NCBI RefSeq assembly: GCF_027257955.1 | Contig: NZ_JANZNQ010000024.1 | Coordinates: 1 to 37,161 of the forward strand | From: Zhongshania aquatica | Lineage (GTDB): Bacteria; Pseudomonadota; Gammaproteobacteria; Pseudomonadales; Spongiibacteraceae | DNA: 37,161 bases | Direction of reading: 5' to 3' | Shown: one piece after another, positions 6,856-15,970 of the stretch | Layout of the letters: each line of letters starts with the position of its first letter | How positions within the stretch are numbered: position 1 is the stretch's first letter | Position numbers and translations under genes: made by a program | The notes under the pieces: generated by a model | The model's database searches: none | Seen by the model: only the letters and a program-made list of their open reading frames with translations | What the model was told of the DNA's origin: nothing

Positions 6856-9195
6856 ATGAACAATAAAAATGATCGTGTTTTTGGCTTGGCTATCGCCGGT
6901 GCAATTTTCACTACGTCTCTGCACGCCGCGCAATTAGAGGAGGTGATTGTCACTGCGCAAAAGCGTCAGGAAGACATGCAAACCGTGCCGGTGTCGGTAT
7001 CTGCGATTACCGCCGACCAGCTTGTTGATATCGGTTTCAATGATATTGGCGATATTGCTGCGCAAGTCCCCTCGCTAATTGTGCTGACTAATATTAGTCC
7101 GCTGGCAACGACATTCCGAATTCGCAATATCGGCAATGCTGGCAATATCCCGAATTTTGAACCCGCCACCGGATTGTTTATCGACGGTGCATTCCGCTCC
7201 CGGTCGGGTATTGGCATTGGTGATTTAGTTGATGTCAGTTCTGTGGAGGTTCTAAAAGGTCCACAAAGTACCCTCCATGGTAAGAACGTGACGGCGGGTG
7301 TGATTAGCGTTCAGACGCAGGGGCCAACAGAACAGTTGGAAGCGATGTTTGAAGTGAATTTGGGTAGCGACGAGTTGCGCCAAATAAAATCCTATGTCAG
7401 CGGCCCGTTAAATGACTGGCTTAGTGGGCGACTAAGTGTCGTTGATACCCGCCGTGGTGAGCTGATGGATAACGTTGCAGGCCCCGGTGCTGATGGCTTG
7501 AATAGCTACGCCGTTAGAGGTCAACTCCGGGCGGATTTTTCTGATGTAATCACTGCGCGGCTGATCGTTGGTTATGCAGAAAAAGATATGAATACCTTAA
7601 CCGGTGATGTCTATTTAAGCGAGGCCAGTCAGCGTATTGTGCGTAATGCCGGTGGTAGTTTAGGTATTCCCAATGATGCCAGCGATAAGCTTATTGATTA
7701 CGCAGACGGAAGCTACTACAAGGGTGACTCGAACGACATTATTTTGAATGTTAGTTACGCCGGTGATGGCTATAGTCTGACATCGATAAGCAGTTACGAT
7801 GATTACGATGGGCTAAACATTGTTGGAGATGTTGAGCAAAGCAGTTTGAAAATTGCTGACTTTAACGATAGGCAGCGCGGCAATTCCTTTTCACAAGAGT
7901 TCCGTATTGCGTCAGATGGTGGCGAACAATTCAATTGGTTGTTTGGTGGCTTTTACTTCACTAATGAATTTATTCGTGGTGATAAAAGCTTGCCCGAATT
8001 TATCACCACGGAAGACGTTGAAGCCTACGGTGATGCGATTGTTGATGAGTTGATTTCTGGCGGTGTATTGCCGTTGAATTTATTGCCTTTGGTGATTCCT
8101 GCTTTTGGGGTAGAGGGTGACCGAGGTGATTACTATATTACTCAAGACACTAATAACCTTGGTGTATTTGCAAAACTAGATTTTGAGTTTACCGAAAAAT
8201 GGAAAGGCGCCGTCGGGATTCGCTATTCCTATGAAGATAAGCACGGCGTGGTTAATCAAAGTACCCAGCTATCTCCTTTAGGTTGTGTGCCGCCACTGAA
8301 TACAAATTTGCTTTGCCAGGTAACGCCGGACGGAAATAACTTTGATCAAAAAGACGCCTTTGAAGCAGTGACTGGTTCACTGTCCGCGAGTTATTTTTTG
8401 AGCAGCGATACTATGCTTTATGGCTCGATCTCGTCAGGTTTTAAGTCCGGTGGTTTTAGTTTGCAAAATGGTACTGCCACTGATGAGTTGCGTCCTTTTG
8501 ATGAGGAGAACGTGATCAATGTTGAACTGGGAGCAAAGTCAGAATTTCTCGATCGCCGTGCTCGGGTCAATGCGTCTATTTTTCATACCGAGTACAAAGA
8601 TTTTCAAAATGCCAGTTATGCGGGTTTAGTGTTTATTGTGAATAACGCCGAACTAGTAACAGTGGATGGAATTGAAATCGATTCCACTATGATCTTGACC
8701 GAGAACATGATGGCAACGGTAAACTTGGCGTACATCGATACCTTGTACGATAAGTATACCGGCGGCCAGTGCTATTACGGACGGGAGCCAGATAACGATG
8801 CAGGTCAGTGTGATTTAAGTGGAGAGGGACTGCCGTCGGGAACAAAGTTTAAAGCCAATATTGCGTTGAACTGGCGTAAGCCATTTTCTGGTGGCGATCT
8901 GTATTCTCGACTAGATTATGTCTATTCCAGTTCAGCCAATGCCAGTTCATCGCTAGACCCTCAGTTCGAAATGCCCTCGTCAAGCGTGGCTAATCTGCGA
9001 TTTGGCTGGCGTAATGAATCAGTTGATTTCGCCTTGTGGGGCAAGAATATCACTGATGAGGAGATCATTAATCAAGTTGCCCCGGCGAATATCCACACCG
9101 TCGTAGATGCAAGAGTGGGCTCCATCGAAGGGTCTTATCAGGCATTTACCTTGCCCCAGCGCGCGTTGGGTATTACGGCGCGCTATACCTACTGA
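6856..9195 (+). CDS. TonB-dependent outer membrane receptor 1
   Basis: A 779-residue receptor. A signal peptide ends near HAA (residues 23-25), followed at once by the TonB-box-like AQLEEVIVTAQKRQED. The plug domain covers about residues 40-160 and contains the family segment VEVLKGPQSTLHGKNVTAG, a variant of the usual LRGPQGTLYGKNTTGG. The beta-barrel follows and ends in the aromatic ARYTY. Such receptors use TonB/ExbB/ExbD energy to import scarce or bulky ligands. The LEEVIVTAQKR subgroup is expanded in marine and sphingomonad-type bacteria that degrade steroids, polysaccharides and hydrocarbons, rather than being siderophore-specific. The ribosome binding site is weak. It is convergent with the TetR gene and divergent from the MBL gene, with an operator-like repeat upstream. 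The ligand is unknown. Confidence 0.92.
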   Translation: MNNKNDRVFGLAIAGAIFTTSLHAAQLEEVIVTAQKRQEDMQTVPVSVSAITADQLVDIGFNDIGDIAAQVPSLIVLTNISPLATTFRIRNIGNAGNIPNFEPATGLFIDGAFRSRSGIGIGDLVDVSSVEVLKGPQSTLHGKNVTAGVISVQTQGPTEQLEAMFEVNLGSDELRQIKSYVSGPLNDWLSGRLSVVDTRRGELMDNVAGPGADGLNSYAVRGQLRADFSDVITARLIVGYAEKDMNTLTGDVYLSEASQRIVRNAGGSLGIPNDASDKLIDYADGSYYKGDSNDIILNVSYAGDGYSLTSISSYDDYDGLNIVGDVEQSSLKIADFNDRQRGNSFSQEFRIASDGGEQFNWLFGGFYFTNEFIRGDKSLPEFITTEDVEAYGDAIVDELISGGVLPLNLLPLVIPAFGVEGDRGDYYITQDTNNLGVFAKLDFEFTEKWKGAVGIRYSYEDKHGVVNQSTQLSPLGCVPPLNTNLLCQVTPDGNNFDQKDAFEAVTGSLSASYFLSSDTMLYGSISSGFKSGGFSLQNGTATDELRPFDEENVINVELGAKSEFLDRRARVNASIFHTEYKDFQNASYAGLVFIVNNAELVTVDGIEIDSTMILTENMMATVNLAYIDTLYDKYTGGQCYYGREPDNDAGQCDLSGEGLPSGTKFKANIALNWRKPFSGGDLYSRLDYVYSSSANASSSLDPQFEMPSSSVANLRFGWRNESVDFALWGKNITDEEIINQVAPANIHTVVDARVGSIEGSYQAFTLPQRALGITARYTY

Positions 9196-9203
9196 GTCTT
9201 GTT

Positions 9204-9262
9204 GGGCCGCAAAATTTTAATAGGTGTCAGTTGCAACTCAGGCATCAGAGATTTTGCAGCCC
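9204..9262. terminator. Long-loop hairpin at the receptor 1 / TetR convergent end
   Basis: GGGCCGCAAAAT (9204-9215) and ATTTTGCAGCCC (9251-9262) match at 11 of 12 positions, with the exception pairing as G-U. The loop is about 35 bases and the right arm overlaps the last codons of the TetR gene. No clean U-run follows, so termination in both directions is possible but unproven. Confidence 0.35.
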
Positions 9263-9834
9263 GCCACGAGACGCTCGATATACCACTGCAGTAATTCTAG
9301 CGATCTAGCTTCGCTGATGGTCTGGTCATGAATGAGCTGTTGGCCACCCCAAAATGACATCATCAATAACCACGCGACTTGGCCTGCTTGTTCGGTATCT
9401 AGATTCATCGTTCGCGAGATAATAGGTGTGTATATTTCAGATATTAATTTTCTGTAGCGGCGGCTCACGGCGCTAAACGGCGTATTGTGCGATGTGTTAT
9501 CTGCCAAAAGTGCCCAAAGTGCTTGAACGCGCCCTTCCGGGAAACGAAATAAGACTTGCTGAGCTTTGCTAATTGCGATGACGATATCGTCACCGTGTTC
9601 TCGTAAGACACTTCGGGTTTCTGTATAGAGCTCTTCGAACATATAAGAGGCAGTTTGCTCGGTCAGGGTGTTTATAGAATCAAAGTTTTGATACACCAGT
9701 TGGCGACTGACACTGCCATGCTCAGCAAGGGTGATCATGCTGAGTGTGTTCCACCCATATTCATCGACTATCTTAGCCGCGGTGTCTAGCAGCATTTTTC
9801 GCCGATCGATTTTATTCATATAGGGTCGAGCCAT
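9238..9834 (-). CDS. TetR/AcrR-family transcriptional regulator 1
   Basis: A 198-residue repressor-type protein. The N-terminal three-helix DNA-binding domain is clear: RRKMLLDTAAKIVDEYGWNT, then SMITLAEHGSVSRQLVYQNF (about residues 31-50), ending in the usual tyrosine-x-x-phenylalanine of the recognition helix region. The C-terminal helical ligand-binding domain (about 70-198) is not specific. AAGGA lies a few bases before the ATG. It sits 31 bases after the octaheme cytochrome gene on the same strand and is convergent with TonB receptor 1; it may control either or both. The operator-like repeat at 6743-6757 is a candidate target. Confidence 0.85.
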   Translation of the reverse strand: MARPYMNKIDRRKMLLDTAAKIVDEYGWNTLSMITLAEHGSVSRQLVYQNFDSINTLTEQTASYMFEELYTETRSVLREHGDDIVIAISKAQQVLFRFPEGRVQALWALLADNTSHNTPFSAVSRRYRKLISEIYTPIISRTMNLDTEQAGQVAWLLMMSFWGGQQLIHDQTISEARSLELLQWYIERLVAGCKISDA

Positions 9835-9865
9835 TACCTATCCTTTTTAGTTTGAGTCGCGATGT

Positions 9866-12103
9866 TTATGGCGTGTCGTTGCCTTTTTTGCGCTGAGTAT
9901 TTAAGTATTGAGCTTGCCGGTATAGTGCTTGGGCGTTGCTAGAGCTAGGGCTAAGTGTTAGCCATGCTTGGATTTCATCGAGGGCTTGTTGCGTGTGACC
10001 GTATTTCAAATTGTAACGGGCGCTTAACTCTAGCAACACAACATTGGTCGGGAATTGAGAAAGGTATGTCTTCAACACCGCGAGTGCTTTATCGGCCTCG
10101 CCAAGCTGTTCTAGTGCGACTGCGTACACATAGTTGATATCGCTGCTAGTGGGGGCTAAATCATAGGCAGTTTGTAAACTCGCTAAACCTTTGTCGTATT
10201 GTTGTTGGCGAAAATAGGTCAGTGATAAAGCGTAGAGTATGTCAGTATCATTAGGAAGTAATTTGCTCGCCGCCATAAGGCCGTTGAGCGCAAGATTTTC
10301 GTCTCCCATTGCCCTATGTAAATCTGCGAGATTGATATAGGCAGGACTGTATTTTCTGTCAATGGCAATCGCGTGATTGTATGCGGTCTCGGCTTGATCG
10401 TAGCGATGAGTGTGTCGGTATAGTTCGCCCAGTGCGATTTGTATTGCGGGGTTGTCATTGTTTATTAACAGTGAGCTTTCGTATTCTTTTAACAGCTTAT
10501 TTAATTCGCGTCTTTGCTTGTCACTTAGTGCGGTGTCATTTGTTGAGCCTGCTAGGAAGCGCGCGACAGTCATTCGAACTGCTTTGCTGGGATCATTGAT
10601 CATACCGATTAAGTAGCTACCCCGCTGAGCCGGTGGCAGCGCCCCGATGGCAGTAATGGCGCCTATTCGCAGCAGTGCTTTGTCGCTCGCTAAATTTTCT
10701 GCAGCAAGTCGAAGGGCGGCGTCCTCAGTAGTGGTGTTTAGCTGGGTGAGTCCAGAGGCGTAGATGATTTCGGCCAGTGTTTGAGTTTGCAGGAGTTTGG
10801 TGAGTGCCAAGGTGGAGCTGGGTTGTTGTTCTAGTACGGCGAAAACTTCAGCGTGCTGATCGCCAATATATTTTTTGAGATTGGTCGATATTTGTTCTGC
10901 TGCCCACGTTGGGATTTTGTCACTATGGCATTGCATGCATGCATTTGGAATGCCGAAGTCAATGGTATTTTGAGGTTGCGGAATACCGAAGCGATGATCC
11001 CTTCTGTCATCTACACCCATATAAGTGGTGGCGGGCATATGGCAATTAACACATTGGCTACCCGCACTGTTGTCGTCGTGCAGGTGGTGTTTTTTAGTGT
11101 CGAAAACCTGTGGTGCATGACATTGGCTGCATAGAGCATTGCCCTGTGCTTTTAGTTTTGTTGTGTGCGGGTCATGACAGTTGCTACATACAACGCCGGC
11201 GGCGTACATCTTACTTTGTAGGAAGGAGCCAGTAACAAAAACCTCCTCCTTAATTTGGCCGTCTGGGTAGTAAAGTGGCGGCGAGGTGAGTGAGATCTGA
11301 ATGTGGTCGAGCATGGTTTTATCAAGGGACCAGGTATCAATAATTGTGCGGCGGGCGTGACATTGCGCACAGCTTGAAACTTGGGTGCCTAGGGGGGGCG
11401 TTTTGCGCGTTGCGATGGCTTGGTCTGCTGTGCGAGACCAGTCCCCCAACTCCTTCAGTGACTGGCTAAATCCCGCGTGAGCTTGGGACTGTTGGCCACG
11501 GCTTAGCCATGCAGTATGGCCGCTAGCATCGCCGTGACAGGCAGTGCAACTTACATTCAATTCTTTGAAATGGCTTCCAAAGGTTTGGCTATCAACATCG
11601 TAGGCTTTCTTGAATTCGGTAGAGTGACACTCGGCACAGCTGGTATTCCACGTGTAAGCATAGTGATCCCATTCCAGATCAGACTCCAATGCATACCAGC
11701 GTTGTCCGCCTTCTTCTGGGGCGCGGCTATCCCATGCCACCGGCAATGCTTGGTATTTCCCCTTGGGGAGTTCCGCCAAATATTGCTGGAGTGGGTAAAA
11801 TCCAAAGGTATATTTAATCTCATATCGCTCGGCGGCCTTGCTTGCGTGGTTAATTGAGACATAGAACTTGCCGTCTTCTGAATTGAATTTAAATGTATCG
11901 CTATTGTAAGACGCGCCGCCGCCGTTAAAGAGGCCGAGCACCGTGTCGGGGGTGGCGACTTGAATAGATTTGTAATGATGGGACTGCTGCCACGCTGCAG
12001 CTTGGTCTGCATGACAGCTAAGACACAGGCTGTCGTCAGCTCTACTGTTTGCGCTAGAAATCGCTAAAAATATTAGTGCGATAATTGTTGGGACTATTTT
12101 CAT
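9866..12103 (-). CDS. Octaheme cytochrome c with HEAT-like and TPR repeats
   Basis: A 745-residue exported protein. After a signal peptide (about 1-22) come eight CXXCH haem c sites, at about residues 27, 156, 186, 245, 306, 325, 351 and 389, in a cytochrome c-554 / doubled-CXXCH type domain. Residues about 430-530 look like short helical HEAT-type repeats (ALRLAAENLASD, RIGAITAIGALP, AVRMTVARFLAG). From about 545 to 730 there are tandem TPR units (ALGELYRHTHRYDQAETAYN, AYINLADLHRAMGDENLALN and similar). It should act in the periplasm in electron transfer or as a multihaem reductase/oxidase, with the TPR part for protein binding. It is divergent from sulfatase 1 across a 230-base region and followed by TetR 1. 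The electron donor, acceptor and substrate cannot be read from sequence. Confidence 0.88.
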   Translation of the reverse strand: MKIVPTIIALIFLAISSANSRADDSLCLSCHADQAAAWQQSHHYKSIQVATPDTVLGLFNGGGASYNSDTFKFNSEDGKFYVSINHASKAAERYEIKYTFGFYPLQQYLAELPKGKYQALPVAWDSRAPEEGGQRWYALESDLEWDHYAYTWNTSCAECHSTEFKKAYDVDSQTFGSHFKELNVSCTACHGDASGHTAWLSRGQQSQAHAGFSQSLKELGDWSRTADQAIATRKTPPLGTQVSSCAQCHARRTIIDTWSLDKTMLDHIQISLTSPPLYYPDGQIKEEVFVTGSFLQSKMYAAGVVCSNCHDPHTTKLKAQGNALCSQCHAPQVFDTKKHHLHDDNSAGSQCVNCHMPATTYMGVDDRRDHRFGIPQPQNTIDFGIPNACMQCHSDKIPTWAAEQISTNLKKYIGDQHAEVFAVLEQQPSSTLALTKLLQTQTLAEIIYASGLTQLNTTTEDAALRLAAENLASDKALLRIGAITAIGALPPAQRGSYLIGMINDPSKAVRMTVARFLAGSTNDTALSDKQRRELNKLLKEYESSLLINNDNPAIQIALGELYRHTHRYDQAETAYNHAIAIDRKYSPAYINLADLHRAMGDENLALNGLMAASKLLPNDTDILYALSLTYFRQQQYDKGLASLQTAYDLAPTSSDINYVYAVALEQLGEADKALAVLKTYLSQFPTNVVLLELSARYNLKYGHTQQALDEIQAWLTLSPSSSNAQALYRQAQYLNTQRKKGNDTP

Positions 12104-12270
12104 TGTTGGTACTTGTGCGGCGGTCAGATGTGTAGCTAATACTACCGTATTTCAGTGGCGCTATGGCCATTTTTTACATACTGTATATTTTGTGTGAAGA
12201 GGCTGTATTGCTTCGGCGTGGCTTTCGTTAATGTGGTGTGTACGAGGTGGCTATCTGATCCGTTGATTTA

Positions 12271-12291
12271 AATGTCATTATATGTGACATT
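12271..12291. promoter_or_regulatory. Operator candidate A: TGTCA-N7-TGACA before sulfatase 1
   Basis: Perfect seven-base arms AATGTCA and TGACATT flank TTATATG, 41 bases upstream of the sulfatase 1 start codon. The core TGTCATTATATGTGACA matches the second site at 18901-18917 at 15 of 17 positions, so both are likely bound by the same regulator. A perfect TATAAT (12311-12316) follows at a distance fitting repression or activation of the sulfatase promoter. Confidence 0.6.
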
Positions 12292-12332
12292 AGTTTTTTT
12301 GGCGCAATATTATAATAAAAAGGTGTTTGGTC

Positions 12333-14006
12333 ATGAAAACGAAAGTTCTGCTCGGCTTACTGGTCGTGGTTGTTTTTGCCGGTAGCGGTTTATGGCTTAA
12401 GCGTATTGATGTCATGCTTGCTATCGTCAAGTTTAAAGCTGAGCGGGAAGTGCCAATAGGCCCAAATCGTCCTATTGATTGGCAGCAGGGGCCCGCTGTC
12501 GCGGCAGACACCAACGGCCCTGTGCCTCCTAACATCATTGTTATTCTAGCTGACGATTTAGGTATCAATGATATCTCTACCTTTGGTGGCGGCGTAGCCA
12601 ATGGACGAGTGCAGACACCCAATATAGATAGTTTGGCGGCGGGTGGTGTGGTGTTTAATCAATCCTATGCGGGAGCGCCCATCTGTGCCGCGTCGCGTGC
12701 AATGATTATGACTGGCCGCTACCCGACCCGAACAGGTTTTGAATTTACCCCGCTTCCATCGGGGATGGGTCCAGCGGTAGTCAAAATTGCCAACAGTGGT
12801 AATCACGGTTTGCCGCCCGCTTTTTATAATCGAGAAGCGGATCTGGGTGGTTTGAGTTATGAAGACAAAGGCTTGCCGGGATCGGAAATCACTATTGCCG
12901 AAATGTTAAAAACCAAAGGCTATCACACAGTTCATATTGGCAAATGGCATTTGGGCCGCGGCGCGGAATTCACACCGAACGCTCAAGGTTTTGATGAGAG
13001 CCTGTTCATGGCGAGCGGTATGCACCTGCCAGAAGATGATCCTAATGTGGTAAATGCAAAACTGGATTTTGATCCTATTGATAAATTCGAATGGGCAAAA
13101 ATGCAGTACGCCGCATCCTTCAATAATAGTGGTGATGAACGATTTAAGCCGGCGGGCTATCTCTCTGATTATTGGACCGATGAATCTATTAAAGTCATTA
13201 AGGCCAATAAGAATCGGCCGTTTTTTCTGTACTTAGCGCATTGGGGGGTTCATACGCCACTGCAAGCTACCCGCGAAGATTACGACGCCGTTGGCGATAT
13301 TCAACCTCATCGTTTACGGGTTTACGCTGCCATGGTGCGAGCGATGGATCGCAGTGTCGGACGAATTATGGCGAGCTTGGAAGAGGAGGGGCTTGCCGAA
13401 AATACGATCGTTGTTTTCACCAGCGATAACGGCGGGGCAGGCTATTTGGGTTTACCAAAAATAAATGCCCCGTATCGGGGATGGAAAATTACGATGTTTG
13501 AGGGCGGCATCCGCGTACCGATGTTTATACGTTGGCCAGCGAAAATACCGGCGGGGCTCACTGTGGATGCACCGATTAATCACATCGATATTATGCCCAC
13601 GTTGAGTGCGGCTGCCGGTGCGACTTTACCTAAGGATTTAGTTGTCGATGGTCGTAATGTCATGCCTTGGGCACTAGGCGAAGAACAGCAAACGTTACCC
13701 CATGACACGCTATTTTGGCAGAGTGGCTATTATCGTGTTGTACGAGACGGGGATTGGAAACTACATGTGTCTGAGCGGCCGAAGAAAGACTGGTTATACA
13801 ATCTTGCCGATGATCCTACCGAGAAGAACAACTTAGCTGAGTCGCGCCCAGTCGTGTTGGCGAGGTTGAAGGGCTTGCTCGCTGAGCATGCTGCGTCAGC
13901 GAGAAAACCTATTTATCCTTATACGATTGAAGCACCTGTCGCTGTCGATAAAACACTGGCCGATGAGTTTTTACCGGGCGATGAGTATATTTATTGGCCA
14001 AACTAG
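12333..14006 (+). CDS. Sulfatase 1 (formylglycine-type), membrane-anchored
   Basis: A 557-residue type I sulfatase, hydrolysing sulfate esters with a calcium-bound formylglycine. Residues about 4-22 are a single hydrophobic stretch followed by LKR, and act as an export signal or anchor. The metal-binding ILADDLG is at about 71-77. The modification motif CAASR (C118-R122) lies in the ICAASRAMIMTGRYPTR segment; it carries alanine where proline is common, which is tolerated in CxA/PxR sulfatases. Other typical parts are HIGKWHLG (about 205-212) and VVFTSDNGG. ATG 12333 is preferred over a TTG six bases upstream because AAGG is nine bases before it. The substrate could be a sulfated sterol, alkyl or sugar. 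The formylglycine-generating enzyme is not in the window. Operator candidate A lies directly upstream. Confidence 0.9.
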   Translation: MKTKVLLGLLVVVVFAGSGLWLKRIDVMLAIVKFKAEREVPIGPNRPIDWQQGPAVAADTNGPVPPNIIVILADDLGINDISTFGGGVANGRVQTPNIDSLAAGGVVFNQSYAGAPICAASRAMIMTGRYPTRTGFEFTPLPSGMGPAVVKIANSGNHGLPPAFYNREADLGGLSYEDKGLPGSEITIAEMLKTKGYHTVHIGKWHLGRGAEFTPNAQGFDESLFMASGMHLPEDDPNVVNAKLDFDPIDKFEWAKMQYAASFNNSGDERFKPAGYLSDYWTDESIKVIKANKNRPFFLYLAHWGVHTPLQATREDYDAVGDIQPHRLRVYAAMVRAMDRSVGRIMASLEEEGLAENTIVVFTSDNGGAGYLGLPKINAPYRGWKITMFEGGIRVPMFIRWPAKIPAGLTVDAPINHIDIMPTLSAAAGATLPKDLVVDGRNVMPWALGEEQQTLPHDTLFWQSGYYRVVRDGDWKLHVSERPKKDWLYNLADDPTEKNNLAESRPVVLARLKGLLAEHAASARKPIYPYTIEAPVAVDKTLADEFLPGDEYIYWPN

Positions 14007-14023
14007 GGTCATAGAATTTTCGT

Positions 14024-15358
14024 TTATGTCTTGCTGGTAGCATGGGTATTGATGATTTCTTGCTCAAGCCGGTCGAGACGGTCTTGACCAAAAATGGAGA
14101 GCCCGCCATAGCTGAAACTGGGCACACCCCAGAGACCTTTGTCGTACATGTCTAGCAAGTTTTCTTGGGCCCAGTCTCGCCAATCTTCGCTGCCTAAGAG
14201 GGGCTTGGCGGTAGACCAATTAAGACCGCTGGCCTCAACTATTTTTTTCATTCCTGAATCTGTGGCTGCATCGATACCCTCGGCCCATACCGAACGGGCA
14301 AACACGTCCAAAAATTCATTGCCTATATGATTGCTGTTTGCGTAGTTCACGAGCGCATAGCAGCGCTCTACCGCAGAGCCCAAAGGGTCTGCCGAAAAAC
14401 CGAATGGGATGCCATATTTTTCAGCTTCCCGTTTGGTATCTCTAATAATATACATGCCCTTTTGGCGAGGCACCTGCATACGTCTCATGACCATCGGTAG
14501 CACTGGTTTAATGACCAATGGTATACCATAGCGTTGAGCTAATTCCCGTGCGCGAACTAAACCGATATAGGAATAGGGGCTTCGCGCTGACCAATACATG
14601 GTGATGGGCTCATGATTATCGCCTTTGCTAAGCGGGGTGATGTTGGTCTCATTGGCTGCCGACGACGCTCTGGTGCTAATGGCGCCAATGTCTGAGTTTT
14701 TAAGGGCACCAAGGGCCGTTAAGCGTTGTTCAAGGTATTCCAACCGACTTAGGCCCCAATACCATTCGCCACCTGGATTTTCTCCATACTTGAGCATGGC
14801 GCTTAGATAGTGGCCATTGTCTTTCAGCAGTGTTTCATTGGCGAGTAGGTGGTGCTGATAGCATTCAAGATTGGCGGAAATACGCTTATCAATAAGCGTA
14901 TTCAGCGTGTCGCTCTGATCCTGCCAGTATGCTTTAAATATCTCGGCGGCACGGCTTAAGTATCCGTTTTGTAATTCCGAGTGCAATAGTTGAGCGGTAG
15001 CACTTAAGGCGAGTTCAGGGGCGTGGGCAGGTGGCGAATCGGGGAATTCGAGACCGTACTTTTTGGCGAGAAAACCACTATCCGCAAATGCATTACTCTC
15101 CCAAAGCGTCGGTGCCGGATACATATCCTTTTGAAGGCGAAGCACTGTTCTAAAGTCGTACTCAATATCATAGCGCTTAGATAAGGATTCTAAGACCTGC
15201 AACAATATATAGCTGTAGGGGTCGTTTATGCGTAAGTAAACGGTAACAGTATGTGGTTTCTGTGCTTTTTTACGGCGACGTTCCGCAAGCGCACGTTGCC
15301 AGTATTGCAAGCGCCTACTTGTTACCAAGCCAAATACATAGGGCGTTAAAAAGCTCAT
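14024..15358 (-). CDS. Tandem DsbA-family / HCCA isomerase-like protein
   Basis: A 444-residue protein made of two thioredoxin-fold domains of the DsbA / 2-hydroxychromene-2-carboxylate isomerase / kappa-GST type: domain 1 about residues 36-225 and domain 2 about 250-440. Domain 2 begins with TMYWSARSPYSYIGLVRA, with the serine-proline-tyrosine pattern of the catalytic loop, and ends with LWGVPSFSYGGLSIFGQDRL, the typical VPSF-x-GQDRL tail. Domain 1 reads RINDPYSYILLQ, with aspartate in place of the serine, and may be non-catalytic. There is no CXXC pair, so it is not a disulfide oxidase. Family proteins isomerise glutathione-dependently or assist aromatic breakdown. It is the last gene of the DUF4345-sulfatase 2-GST-DUF1330 operon, and convergent with sulfatase 1 at 17 bases. 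Two GST-fold partners suggest a glutathione-linked step. Confidence 0.82.
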   Translation of the reverse strand: MSFLTPYVFGLVTSRRLQYWQRALAERRRKKAQKPHTVTVYLRINDPYSYILLQVLESLSKRYDIEYDFRTVLRLQKDMYPAPTLWESNAFADSGFLAKKYGLEFPDSPPAHAPELALSATAQLLHSELQNGYLSRAAEIFKAYWQDQSDTLNTLIDKRISANLECYQHHLLANETLLKDNGHYLSAMLKYGENPGGEWYWGLSRLEYLEQRLTALGALKNSDIGAISTRASSAANETNITPLSKGDNHEPITMYWSARSPYSYIGLVRARELAQRYGIPLVIKPVLPMVMRRMQVPRQKGMYIIRDTKREAEKYGIPFGFSADPLGSAVERCYALVNYANSNHIGNEFLDVFARSVWAEGIDAATDSGMKKIVEASGLNWSTAKPLLGSEDWRDWAQENLLDMYDKGLWGVPSFSYGGLSIFGQDRLDRLEQEIINTHATSKT

Positions 15359-15422
15359 ACATTTACTCTTCTCTTGTAAATAAACGCGATTAACCTGCGC
15401 TTTTATGCCCAGCCGGGATTAA

Positions 15423-15881
15423 CTATGGCAGTAGTGGTCGGCTTACCAATAGCTTGGTTTTTTTAAGTCCCGCATCGCGGTGATGCAATGCAGCTTGGTA
15501 AGTTGGCGTGCGCAGCATATCAATGAACGCCTCTACATTGGGGTATTGTACGATGATGATTTGATGCCAATCATCGTCTGCGCCGATGAGTGTTTGCTCA
15601 ACGGAATTTAAGGTAAATAATTTTCCGCCCCGTTCCATGACATGTTGGATGGCGACCGCGCCATAGCGGTTGTAGGCGTCTTCGCCGCTTACCTCCGCTT
15701 TATTATCTTCGTCATACTGAGCGATGTCGTGAAAAGACAGCATATTGATGAACTGCAGTGGCCCGCCCAGGTCGCTCGATAATAACGCGCGTAATTGCTG
15801 CTCGCTTGGATTTAAACTTCCTCTGCCGTGTTTGCCAAGTGCAGTAATAACAGCGTCGATATCGCTATTCTTAAAGGTCAT
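15423..15881 (-). CDS. DUF1330-type small protein
   Basis: A 152-residue cytoplasmic protein resembling the DUF1330 / dimeric alpha-beta barrel family. LQFINMLSF at about 57-65, the YNRYGAVAI segment, and DDWHQIIIVQYPNVEAFIDML (about 101-121) followed by YQAALHHRDAGL form the pattern seen in these ferredoxin-like folds. No enzymatic residues are known for the family. AAGGATATAAAA precedes the ATG. It lies between the GST and the tandem DsbA-like gene in the sulfatase 2 operon, with gaps of 89 and 64 bases. Paralogues of the fold are often small monooxygenases or isomerases, but no function is claimed here. Confidence 0.7.
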   Translation of the reverse strand: MTFKNSDIDAVITALGKHGRGSLNPSEQQLRALLSSDLGGPLQFINMLSFHDIAQYDEDNKAEVSGEDAYNRYGAVAIQHVMERGGKLFTLNSVEQTLIGADDDWHQIIIVQYPNVEAFIDMLRTPTYQAALHHRDAGLKKTKLLVSRPLLP

Positions 15882-15970
15882 TTTTATATCCTTTGCGATT
15901 TTTTAGAGTTTTATTATTAGCAGGCTAGTGCAGCTGCTTAGCTATGATTTTCATCCGCACGCCTATACCG

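Noticed and set aside
11557-12012. A 151-residue open frame overlapping the octahaem cytochrome on the same strand
   Set aside because: Out-of-frame shadow; the main frame carries the signal peptide and eight CXXCH motifs.
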